Assembly: GCA_030147525.1 (NCBI GenBank)
Contig: JASBVF010000003.1
Location: 1 to 64,000, forward strand
Direction: 5' to 3'
Source of the DNA: Bacteroidota bacterium
GTDB lineage: Bacteria; Bacteroidota; Bacteroidia; Chitinophagales; Saprospiraceae
Length of the DNA stretch: 64,000 nucleotides
In this document: positions 48,658-57,500 of the stretch, piece after piece
How the letters are laid out: each line of letters starts with the position of its first letter
How positions within the stretch are numbered: position 1 is the first letter of the stretch
The notes under the pieces: generated by a model
What the model saw: the letters and a program-made list of their open reading frames with translations, nothing else
Databases searched by the model: none
Told to the model about the DNA's origin: nothing
Made by a program: the position numbers and the translations under genes

Positions 48658-49917
48658 TTACGAGGTGTGCCTGATGGCATCGACCGGATCCATTCTGGCG
48701 GCCTGTAAAGCCGGGATTAGCCCGGATGCAACGCCGACGACAATGGAAATGCCCAGTCCCCACATCATGTTGATGACGTCCAGATAGATTGGGAAAGGCA
48801 GCGTGTCTTTCAGCCCCACGAGCAGGACATACACCAGTGCAAGGCCAATCACACCGCCGATGACGCAAAGGATGACAGATTCGATCAGGAATTCAAGCAG
48901 TATGACATTTTGTTTAGCGCCCAGTGCTTTTTTGATGCCGATGATGTTAGTGCGCTCTTTTACGGACACAAACATAATGTTGGCGACACTGAAACCGCCA
49001 ACGATAATGGCGAAGATTCCGATCACAAAACCAACCAGGTTCAACACGCCGAAAACGCTGTCCATCAGTTTGGCAATGATGGAGAGGCTGTTGAGTGCAA
49101 AGTTGTTATCCTCCTTCGGCTTAAGCCTGCGCTCTGAACGAATGACCCAAGTCAGGTCGTCTTTCAATTCCTGCATGCTGAAGCCGGATTTGGGCTTGAC
49201 GTTGATGGTTGTCCCCCAGAAATTGCTGGTTTTGACATTGGCGATTTTTTTTGCCAGTTCATAAGAAACGATGATGGTTTGATCAAAATCCATCACTTTC
49301 AGCAGATCTTTTCCTGATTTTTCAAAAACGCCGATTACTTCGATGCTGTGGCCGCCCATTTTGACGATCTTGCCGATGGGGTCTACGGAGCCGAATAGTT
49401 CTTCTGCCACCTTGTAGCCAATCATGGCCTTGTTCATTCCGTGGAAGTACTCCGTCTGTGTGAGATACCGGCCTTTGTCGTAAGTAACATTGAAGAGTTC
49501 GTCAAAGTCATAGGTTACGGCGATGGCGATTGCCCGCTCCACGCTGCTGGAACGCCACTTCAAAGTTTTAGCGCCGATAAAAACGTGGTAATCAATCAGC
49601 CCGGTGGCTTTGGATTTGGCTTTGATGGCCTGAAAGTCTTCGTAGCTGGGGTTCGGGCGCCGCATGTATTTCCAGTAGTTCTGACTGGGGTCCTCATCCC
49701 AGGGCATTTTATTGATGTAGATGACATCGTCTCCCAGTTTTTTAAGGCTATTCATTACATTGTCCTGCAGGGAATTGACGGCAGACTGTACGGCGATAAT
49801 GCAGAAAATACCAATCGTGATACCCAACAGCGAAAGGAAGCTGCGCAACTTGTTGGAAATCAGCTGGTCGACGGCCTGCATGACACTTTCGTAAATGACT
49901 CGTAAAATGACTTTCAT
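48658..49917 (-). CDS. MacB/FtsX-type ABC transporter permease
   Basis: A 419-residue permease from ATG 49917 (MKVILRVIYESV); an in-frame ATG at 49977 adds 20 residues with no homology-like features. The first helix is about 20-42 (LRSFLSLLGITIGIFCIIAV), followed by a large periplasmic MacB_PCD domain and three C-terminal helices (about 285-405) with the FtsX signature KERTNIIGIKKALGAKQNVI. Such permeases pair with an ATPase for lipoprotein or peptide export, or mechanotransmission; no ATPase gene is adjacent. GLIPALQAARMDPVDAIRH is the standard MacB C-terminus. Confidence 0.92.
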   Translation of the reverse strand: MKVILRVIYESVMQAVDQLISNKLRSFLSLLGITIGIFCIIAVQSAVNSLQDNVMNSLKKLGDDVIYINKMPWDEDPSQNYWKYMRRPNPSYEDFQAIKAKSKATGLIDYHVFIGAKTLKWRSSSVERAIAIAVTYDFDELFNVTYDKGRYLTQTEYFHGMNKAMIGYKVAEELFGSVDPIGKIVKMGGHSIEVIGVFEKSGKDLLKVMDFDQTIIVSYELAKKIANVKTSNFWGTTINVKPKSGFSMQELKDDLTWVIRSERRLKPKEDNNFALNSLSIIAKLMDSVFGVLNLVGFVIGIFAIIVGGFSVANIMFVSVKERTNIIGIKKALGAKQNVILLEFLIESVILCVIGGVIGLALVYVLLVGLKDTLPFPIYLDVINMMWGLGISIVVGVASGLIPALQAARMDPVDAIRHTS

Positions 49918-50062
49918 CCGGGTTGTTTTTAAAATCTGGCCGAAGTTTACAATTAAATGGTCTATTTTAAAATCCATTCGATGAAGAAAGTGTTTTTCTC
50001 TGCCAACGATTTTTTATAAAAAACTGAAAAAAGGCGCCGGAGCGCACACAAGCGGAATTGTT

Positions 50063-50070
50063 TACCTTCG
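50063..50070 (+). promoter_or_regulatory. Possible -7 box of the mnmH-selD operon
   Basis: TACCTTCG is one base from the TAnnTTTG consensus and lies 40 bp before the mnmH ATG. No good -33 TTG is at the right distance. Confidence 0.4.
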
Positions 50071-50109
50071 CCGTTTTATTCAGGTTCTCAAACGGAGGCG
50101 TCCAAGCGC

Positions 50110-51153
50110 ATGAAAAATATGGTGAAAACCATTCAGATTAGTGAATTTTTAGCTCAACACCAGGAACGGGTTTTGCTCGATGTCCGGACTCCTGCCGAAT
50201 ACCGTCATGGTCATCTTCCCGGCGCATCAAACCTGCCGCTTTTCAGCGATGAAGAGCGGGCGGAGGTTGGGACATTGTACAAACAAGTCAGCCCTGAGAA
50301 GGCATTCATACGGGGACTCGATCTTGCAGGGGCGAAAATGTCCGGGTATGTGAAGGAGGCCATGCGCCTGGCGCCCGGCCGCAAGGTTGCCGTACACTGC
50401 TGGCGGGGCGGGAAGCGAAGCTCAAGCATGGGTACGCTGCTGGCTTTTTCGGGGTTCGATGTGCAGGTGATCGAGGGAGGTTACAAAGCTTACCGGAATC
50501 ACATTTTATCGGAATTTGAACGGCGGAAACTCCGTTTTATCGTATTGGGCGGAAAAACCGGAAGCGGAAAAACGGTGATGCTTCAGCAACTTGCCGCTAT
50601 GGGCGAGCAGGTCATTGATCTCGAAGGTCTGGCCAATCACAAAGGCTCGGCATTCGGCGCACTGGGCGAAGCACCGCAACCCACGGTCGAACAATTTGAA
50701 AATGAGTTGTTCAGCGTTTTTCAAGGTATTGATCCCGAAAAACGGGTGTGGGTGGAAAATGAAAGCCGCAGCATCGGGCGGGTTTTTGTTCCGCAAGGTT
50801 TTTGGGATCAAATGAAATCCTCGCCACTCCTGCGTATCGAAGTGCCTTTCGAAGAGCGCATCCGTTTTTTGATTGATGGTTATGGTGGATTTCAACCGGA
50901 GGAACTGGAAGCCTGCCTGCTGAAAATTCAAAAACGAATGGGCGGCCTGAACGTTAAAACTGCCCTCGACGCCTTTCACCAGGGCGACCTGAAAACTGCA
51001 ACGGAAATCGCATTGCAGTACTATGATAAATCCTATACCCACGCTACCGGCAAGGGTAATTTTTCAAAAATACTGGATGTCGAAGTAGAGAAAATTGATC
51101 CGCTTCCGGCTGCACAACAACTAATTCAACTGGCTGATGAACACCACTTCTGA
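50110..51153 (+). CDS. mnmH: tRNA 2-selenouridine synthase
   Basis: A 347-residue protein. An N-terminal rhodanese domain (about 5-125: LLDVRTPAEYRHGHLPGASN, then HCWRGGKRSSSMGTLLAFSG with the catalytic Cys) is joined to a P-loop domain with LGGKTGSGKTVMLQQLA (Walker A, about residue 145) and DLEGLANHKGSAFGALGE, the MnmH hallmark. It replaces the 2-thio group of the wobble uridine in tRNAs for Lys, Glu and Gln with selenium, using selenophosphate. Its end overlaps selD by 17 bp, so the two are coupled. Confidence 0.95.
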   Translation: MKNMVKTIQISEFLAQHQERVLLDVRTPAEYRHGHLPGASNLPLFSDEERAEVGTLYKQVSPEKAFIRGLDLAGAKMSGYVKEAMRLAPGRKVAVHCWRGGKRSSSMGTLLAFSGFDVQVIEGGYKAYRNHILSEFERRKLRFIVLGGKTGSGKTVMLQQLAAMGEQVIDLEGLANHKGSAFGALGEAPQPTVEQFENELFSVFQGIDPEKRVWVENESRSIGRVFVPQGFWDQMKSSPLLRIEVPFEERIRFLIDGYGGFQPEELEACLLKIQKRMGGLNVKTALDAFHQGDLKTATEIALQYYDKSYTHATGKGNFSKILDVEVEKIDPLPAAQQLIQLADEHHF

Positions 51154-52219
51154 AACCGAACCAATCAAACTGACACAATACAGTCATGGCGCCGGCTGTG
51201 GTTGCAAGATTGCACCGAAAGTGTTGGAAAAAATATTGCAAACCGGAAAACCTGGTGCTGCTTTCCCCGGTCTGCTCGTAGGGAACCAGACAAAAGACGA
51301 TGCTGCTGCCCTGGATTTGGGCGATGGAACGGCCCTCATCAGCACGACCGATTTTTTCATGCCAATCGTCGATGATGCCTATGAATTCGGCCGGATCGCT
51401 GCTGCCAACGCCATCAGCGATGTGTATGCCATGGGTGGTAGTCCGCTGATGGCGATTGCCATTCTTGGATGGCCGGTGGACAAACTTTCACCGGAACTGG
51501 CGCAGCAGGTGCTCGAAGGCGGGCGAAGTGTTTGCGCTGAAGCTGGTATTCCACTGGCAGGCGGCCACAGTATCGATTCCCCGGAGCCAATTTTCGGTTT
51601 GGCGGTAACGGGCCGGGTGCCTTTGCCTCATTTGAAACAAAACGACCGGGCGCAGGAGGGCGACTACCTGTTTTTAACCAAACCGTTGGGAGTGGGTATT
51701 CTCTCCACCTCGCAAAAACGGGGTGCGCTGAAACCGGAACACCTGCCGGTGATGATCGACAGCATGACCGCTTTAAACAATATCGGTGAAAAACTGGGTC
51801 GATTGCCGGGTGTGACAGCCATGACGGACGTAACGGGTTTCGGCCTGTTGGGCCACCTCGTTGAAATGGCGGAAGGCGCCGGTCTGAGTGCCGAATTATT
51901 TTACGATAAAATTCCCGTGCTGGAAGGCGTCCGGGAATATCTCGCACAGCGCATTTCACCGGATGCAACGACCCGGAACTGGAGCAGTTACGGTGAAAAG
52001 GTGAAATTTGGAGAAGGTTTGAATGTGCTGGAGGCATTTCTACTGCTTCCGGACCCGCAGACGAATGGCGGATTGCTCATTGCTGTCCGGGAGGAGTCGG
52101 TGTCTGAAGTGCAGCAGCTACTGAAAGCCGAAGGTTTGTCCCTTGCATCAGGGCCGGTCGGCAGAATGATAGCTAATGGGGAAAAGGTAGTGGTGGTTTC
52201 AAAAAGTCAAACAGGTTAG
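51137..52219 (+). CDS. selD: Selenide, water dikinase (selenophosphate synthetase)
   Basis: A 360-residue AIRS/PurM-family enzyme. GAGCGCKIAPKVLEKIL (about residues 17-33) has the catalytic Cys and the Lys of SelD; DDAAALDLGDGTALISTTDF, AANAISDVYAMGG, GGHSIDSPEPIFGLAVTG and TDVTGFGLLGHL are the conserved ATP-binding blocks. The active-site residue is Cys, not selenocysteine. It makes selenophosphate from selenide and ATP for MnmH. No selA, selB or selC is in the window, so only the tRNA use of selenium is documented here. Confidence 0.96.
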   Translation: MNTTSETEPIKLTQYSHGAGCGCKIAPKVLEKILQTGKPGAAFPGLLVGNQTKDDAAALDLGDGTALISTTDFFMPIVDDAYEFGRIAAANAISDVYAMGGSPLMAIAILGWPVDKLSPELAQQVLEGGRSVCAEAGIPLAGGHSIDSPEPIFGLAVTGRVPLPHLKQNDRAQEGDYLFLTKPLGVGILSTSQKRGALKPEHLPVMIDSMTALNNIGEKLGRLPGVTAMTDVTGFGLLGHLVEMAEGAGLSAELFYDKIPVLEGVREYLAQRISPDATTRNWSSYGEKVKFGEGLNVLEAFLLLPDPQTNGGLLIAVREESVSEVQQLLKAEGLSLASGPVGRMIANGEKVVVVSKSQTG

Positions 52220-52344
52220 AATCAAGACCTCTTCGTATCCATATCTTTCTAATAGTTGATAACAATCAGGTTTTTAGTTGATCGCTATCATTTGATTAAA
52301 TGTTAAAAATGGCGATCGTGATTTTTCAACAAATATCATTTGAT

Positions 52345-53676
52345 ATGAGAAAAATCATAGTTCTAAACCTGATGAAAGGCTTCTTAAGCCTCATTTTAAT
52401 GGTCGTGATCTTTAGTCAATGTAATTTGATTGATGATGCGATTGACCCGCCTGACGATAGCACAAAAGTTGGGGACACACTCTGGATCCATGACCTTGCC
52501 GGTGCTGATTCGATGTTTATTGACAATTCACTTGCGATAGGCGCCGACGGAAGTATTTACTACGCCAAGGGTGGCGGAACAGTTTACTGGACGGCTACAA
52601 GAATTGTGGCGCTAAACAAAGAGAATGGTAGCGTAAAATGGGAATCTCCTCCACTGGACCATATTGGCTTGTCCAGCCAAATTGTAGTTGGTGACGACGG
52701 GACTGTTTTTGCCATTGGTTACTACACGCTGTATGCCATTGATGCCAACACAGGCCAGTTCAGATGGACCTGGAAAGTTCCTGAGACCGTGCCAAATCCT
52801 GAGGGAAGCGGCGATATCTACACCTACGGGCAAATCGGAGCACTGGCGCTGACAGATGGAGGCGACCTGGTACTGGGAAGTATCGGTAGTGGTGCATATA
52901 GCAGAGGTTTGTACTGCGTGCATAAACTGGGAACAACAAGCTGGTATAACCTGGCAGCAAACGGATGGGGGATTTACAGCGGTATTGTGGCAGGAAAAAA
53001 TGGACAGATTCATTACTACACCGACATCGGTAATAAACTGAAGTTGATGTCGGTCGATGCAAGCACAGGTGTCATCCAGTGGGAAAAAGAAGTAGCGGCA
53101 GTGTCATCCGGAGCTAACAATATTGCGATCAATGACGAAGGTTTTTTAATCTGTTCTTTTGCTGAAAAACAGGGAGACCAGCGTCATATTCACCGAATAA
53201 ATCCTGCTACAGGCGATATTGTCTGGAGTAGTGCAGCCGAAAGTACACACGGCTCCAAGTGGGTGGCTCCGGGCGGAGTTGTTTACCAGCATTTTTCATC
53301 GGAAGGCGGTATTAACAGAATTGATGCATTTTCAGGTAACAAACAGGTCTTCAGCCAAACCCTCGCCACTGATAAAATCGGAGCGATCAACATCAACGAA
53401 GAGTTGATCTTTGCCAATGCATACCAGGGAAGAGCCAGTCTGGGTACCTTCGATCCGAATGGTTCGGAGGTATGGTCAGTAGACATGAACGGGATTTTGA
53501 GTGAGCCCATCGTTATTTCCAACGAAAAAGTGATTTACGGCATCATCAATCTTCACCCTGTTTCGAGATTACCCCAAAAAATTTGTGCAATCCAGGGAAA
53601 TGCAAAGCTGTCGAACTCTTGCTGGCCAAGGGTATGGCATGATAACCGGAATACTTCAAACCTGAATAAACATTAA
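52345..53676 (+). CDS. PQQ-like beta-propeller lipoprotein
   Basis: A 443-residue protein from ATG 52345 (an ATG at 52300 adds 15 residues). The signal peptide GFLSLILMVVIFSQC ends in a lipobox-like FSQC, so it is probably a lipoprotein. The mature part has repeated propeller blades, each with a W or G-x-x-W pattern: IVALNKENGSVKWE, YAIDANTGQFRWTW, MSVDASTGVIQWEKE, HRINPATGDIVWSS, IDAFSGNKQVFS and LGTFDPNGSEVWSV. This is the outer-membrane PQQ/WD-like fold of BamB-like proteins. Its function is not evident, and no PQQ-dehydrogenase catalytic motif is visible. Confidence 0.82.
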   Translation: MRKIIVLNLMKGFLSLILMVVIFSQCNLIDDAIDPPDDSTKVGDTLWIHDLAGADSMFIDNSLAIGADGSIYYAKGGGTVYWTATRIVALNKENGSVKWESPPLDHIGLSSQIVVGDDGTVFAIGYYTLYAIDANTGQFRWTWKVPETVPNPEGSGDIYTYGQIGALALTDGGDLVLGSIGSGAYSRGLYCVHKLGTTSWYNLAANGWGIYSGIVAGKNGQIHYYTDIGNKLKLMSVDASTGVIQWEKEVAAVSSGANNIAINDEGFLICSFAEKQGDQRHIHRINPATGDIVWSSAAESTHGSKWVAPGGVVYQHFSSEGGINRIDAFSGNKQVFSQTLATDKIGAININEELIFANAYQGRASLGTFDPNGSEVWSVDMNGILSEPIVISNEKVIYGIINLHPVSRLPQKICAIQGNAKLSNSCWPRVWHDNRNTSNLNKH

Positions 53677-53843
53677 AAAAGAGGTCACAACACCCTGTCG
53701 GTTTGTAAGCGTCCGTTTATGCTTGAAGCAGGCAAGTTTGCGAGTAGGCCGGTTGGCGAACAGATTGATTTTCAATTGGTTAAATCTGGCCGACTCGCAT
53801 TCCGAATTTCTTTGAATTTAATCATTGTCTGAAAAAGTCCAAA

Positions 53844-54200
53844 TCATTCCACGAATCGAATGGTAAACGGATACTTGAAATCTTTCCCTTCACTGGCTTT
53901 TATGGTGGCCAGAATGACCAGTACAAAAGCCGCAAGACCAAGGCCAATCAAGAGGAAAATACCAACCACCACAATGATGAGTATAACTGCTGCAATGCAG
54001 TAAATAGTCAGCGAAATCTGAAAGTTCAGTGATTCGGCAGCATGGGCCCTGACGAAGGCGGATTCGTCTTTTTTGATCAGGTAAATGATAAGCGGCGCCA
54101 GAAACCCGGCTACAAAGGTGAGTACATGAGAGAGCAGTGCCATGGTTTTTTCATCCTGTGAGGGTTCGAAAGAATCTTCCATTTGATCGAGTACGGACAT
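53844..54200 (-). CDS. DUF4870 domain-containing membrane protein
   Basis: A 118-residue protein with an acidic N-terminus (MSVLDQMEDSFEPSQDEKTM) and three hydrophobic helices (LLSHVLTFVAGFLAPLIIYL, SLTIYCIAAVILIIVVVGIF and LIGLGLAAFVLVILATIKAS), with SAFVRAHAAESLNFQISLTI between helices one and two. This is the DUF4870 layout. Function unknown; no partner genes. Confidence 0.88.
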   Translation of the reverse strand: MSVLDQMEDSFEPSQDEKTMALLSHVLTFVAGFLAPLIIYLIKKDESAFVRAHAAESLNFQISLTIYCIAAVILIIVVVGIFLLIGLGLAAFVLVILATIKASEGKDFKYPFTIRFVE

Positions 54201-54562
54201 GTTAGTTGTTTTTAGATTGAGTTGTAAGATGGATCGGGAAAGCAGGTTTTACAGTGCCGGTCAGCAGTGCTTTTTTAGCTTTTTCGCTCATCGGCCAGCC
54301 TGTCTTTTCCGTATGCCACCGAAATAAGACCTTCTAACTTGATTCTGATAAAAAAATGGATGGAAAGATAATTTTTGCAGACAAAAAAACAGAAGATGCT
54401 CCAAAACCCAGGTTTTTTTTATAATGATTTACAAGCGAGGTCTTGATCTATCTTTGCAAATTTTAAGACGCTTTTCGCTATTGTGGAGAACTTTAGAGTT
54501 CGCAACAGTGACTTGGTATAATTTTAGCGCTAAGGGCTGTCAGAATTCCCTGTGCAACAACC
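54201..54562. other. Divergent spacer before the giant T9SS protein gene
   Basis: A 362-bp region with no gene. It contains the leader of the DUF4870 gene (minus strand) and, toward the plus-strand gene, a good -7 box at 54449-54456. No long inverted repeats were noticed. Confidence 0.6.
54449..54456 (+). promoter_or_regulatory. -7 box TATCTTTG upstream of the T9SS protein gene
   Basis: An exact match to TAnnTTTG, giving a leader of about 100 nt to the ATG at 54563. A -33 element is weak (TTTAC at about 54428-54432). Confidence 0.5.
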
Positions 54563-57500
54563 ATGAATAGACCGATCGTTTTTACCATATTTTCTCTGGC
54601 GACTATTCTTTCCCTCCGGCTTCCGGGTGCTTTTCTACCAGACTATTTTGAGGCGAAGAATGAAATGACCTACCAGGCCAATCAGCAGCCTATGGTCATT
54701 ACAGCCACTTCCGGTGGCAGCCTGCCCAATGTCAATGTAGGCTATTGTCAAACAGGCCAAACCACCGTAACATTCACTAACCAGGGCACGGGCGGCAATC
54801 CGGCGCAATCACTGATTAAAAATCTTTCTCTGGGCATTGGCCTTTCCAGTACTTTTTCTCTTCAGGATAACGCTTTTACCATTACCGGTATTCGCATTGC
54901 CGGCGTGGATATTCAGAATTTTCAGGCAATGAACGCTCTGGACTTTACATCTGACCCGGATGGCCCCGGTGGACTGAGCGATGCGGACGGGGACGGTATT
55001 TTCGATGATTTAGCCTTGGGCAGGAGTGTGGAAGTGACTGCTTTTTACACTTTCAACTGCTCGCTTGCCGCTAATTTCGATCTGAATGGGAATTGCCTGA
55101 ACAGTTTTTCCACGGCCTTCAACGCCCGAATGAATTACCAGGAGGCAGATGGCTCGCAGCAGTCGTACACGCTGCCAAACTACCTGCTTCCGGCTAATGA
55201 AAATACCTCCTTCGAATTCTTTTCCGATCCTGATACCTACCTCGGACTCGATACTTTTTTTGTCACCCTGCGGCAAACCAGGAGTGTTCGTTTTTTTCAA
55301 AATACCTGTAACAACGGCCGGCTGGTCGTCAGGGTACCATTGGCAAATGGCCTCTCAGCCGTGACGGATTCCATTCGTTTTATTAAAAATAATAACACTG
55401 TCATTCCACTACTGAGTAGCGCAGTTCAGAATGACACGCTGGTTTTGACTTACAATGCTTCGTTCAGTACCTTTTTGAGTGGAGACTACACGTTGCGGCT
55501 GGCGTTAGCGGCTGATTGTTTTTATGTGGTGGGACCATCGTCCATTCCTGTTTCAGTTGAGCATTTTTGTTCGGATTGTAGTTGCCGTCACCTTTGGTTT
55601 TGTGGTGAAATACCCGGCCCGGTCACACACGCCACCACGCCGCCCTGTCCGTCGGAAGTTGTGCCAGAGTGCGCAGACGGCTTGCAGACGCTTGGCTTTG
55701 AAGCAAACCGGACGACTTTCGGGTTTGCAAATACCGATTTCACGATCCCTTTCAATCCTGCATTTGCCAATAAAAAAGTAGCGCTTGGCTGCGATTCCGT
55801 GCAGATGAAAATGTCCGGCATCGTAGGCATGTCGAGTGTGACGGACAGCATTGGGCTGGTCATCACTTACGGCAACCCAAATGGCACAGCTTCCAGCGGT
55901 GAAATATTTCAGTTTGATGGCGGTAACCTTAGAATCCGGCACAATGGCAGTATTTTCAACTGTCCGGTGTCCACCGCTAATCTGTCCGTCACTTCGGTTT
56001 TGGGCCAAAAAAGCATGCGTTTTGACCTGAGCAGTTGTCTTGCGGGGCTGGGCTTCGCATTGAGTCCGGGCGATTCGCTTTTGTTTACCGGTAAATTTTA
56101 CGTCAATCCTGACGGTCCGTTTTTACAATCTTTTGAAAAAGTACCCGCCTTCAGGGGCTGGTTTTTTAACACCATCAATGGCACGCAGGTCGAGTGCGAC
56201 AACTTCGGAGAAACTTTCACGCTCGGTAAAAGCAGGGCCGTTTACGCTTTTCCAAACACCTCCGCCGGTATGCCGAATGGCTGCAACAACGGCGAGATCA
56301 ACTGGCGGCTGTTTGTCCCGAATAATCAGTTTTCAGCTTTTTTTGGCAATGAATTCCGCCCGGCTGCAAGGGTCGACTCCATTGTCTTTGACTTCGATCC
56401 CGGCATCCTGCAGGGTTTTGAAAATATTCAGGTTTCCGTTTCCATCCCCGGCCATCCGGTTTTTGGCAACAGCTACTTCCCGGTGCAGTCGCTGACGGCT
56501 TTTCCGAACGGACACTACGTTGCCAAATTCGATACGTTGGCTTACACGCCGTCGCTGAATGTGGTGACGGAATACATTTTTGATCTGAAACTAAAAATGA
56601 CACCCCGGTGCGCTTCAGCGCTTAGCAGTGCAAACAGCAACGGGAATTATGCCATTCAATCCAAAATAAGTTACAAAGGCCGGTACTACGCCAACAGTAT
56701 CGGTAGCGGTAGTTGCGTAGAGCTTAAAAACGAAACGGCGTCTACGACGCTGGCCTATAAAAATCCGCCAACTTTTACCCTTACGCCTCTGACGCCGGTC
56801 AATGATACAGTTGCCAACGACCAGGCAGGCTGGGACGTTGAGCTTTGCAATACCTCTACCTTTTCCGCCGCCGGTTTGACCTGGCTGGCCGTCGAGGATG
56901 CCACCGGAACGCTGGACATAACTTCCATTCAAAACATCACAAATCCGGGCAACCCCACGTCAATGACTTTGCAGCCTTACGGACAGTTTGTTTTTGTCAA
57001 TGGCCCTGCCGTTGCTGCAAACCAATGCATCAGACTGCGCATCAATGCCACGGTAAACAATTGCGGTGACGCAACTTTCAAACTGCGCAGCGGCTGGAAT
57101 TGCGGACCCTTCCAGCAGCCTAACTGGAACCCCGGCCTCTACCCGCCCTGCCAGGAGAAAAACCTGACGCTGGGCGTCGTCAATCCGGGCGTTTCGCCGG
57201 TGCAAATCAGTTTCACAAACGTCATGAGCGTTTGCGAATCGGGAGGAACGGAGTCCGTAACCATCAGTGGAGTGTTGACCAGCGGAGTGGCCCTGCCAGC
57301 GGATGTTTTTACGGTGAAATTTGTGTACGATGAAAACGACGACGGCATTGCGCAGTCCACAGAGCCGGTGCTCGGGCAGGTGCAATTGAATGGTGCTGTT
57401 TCGCCCGCCAATCCATTGGTTTTTAATCAAAATATTCAAATCACACCTGAACAGGCATGTGTCCTGCTTGCCGTGCTGGAAGCCAACACGACTGACCTTT

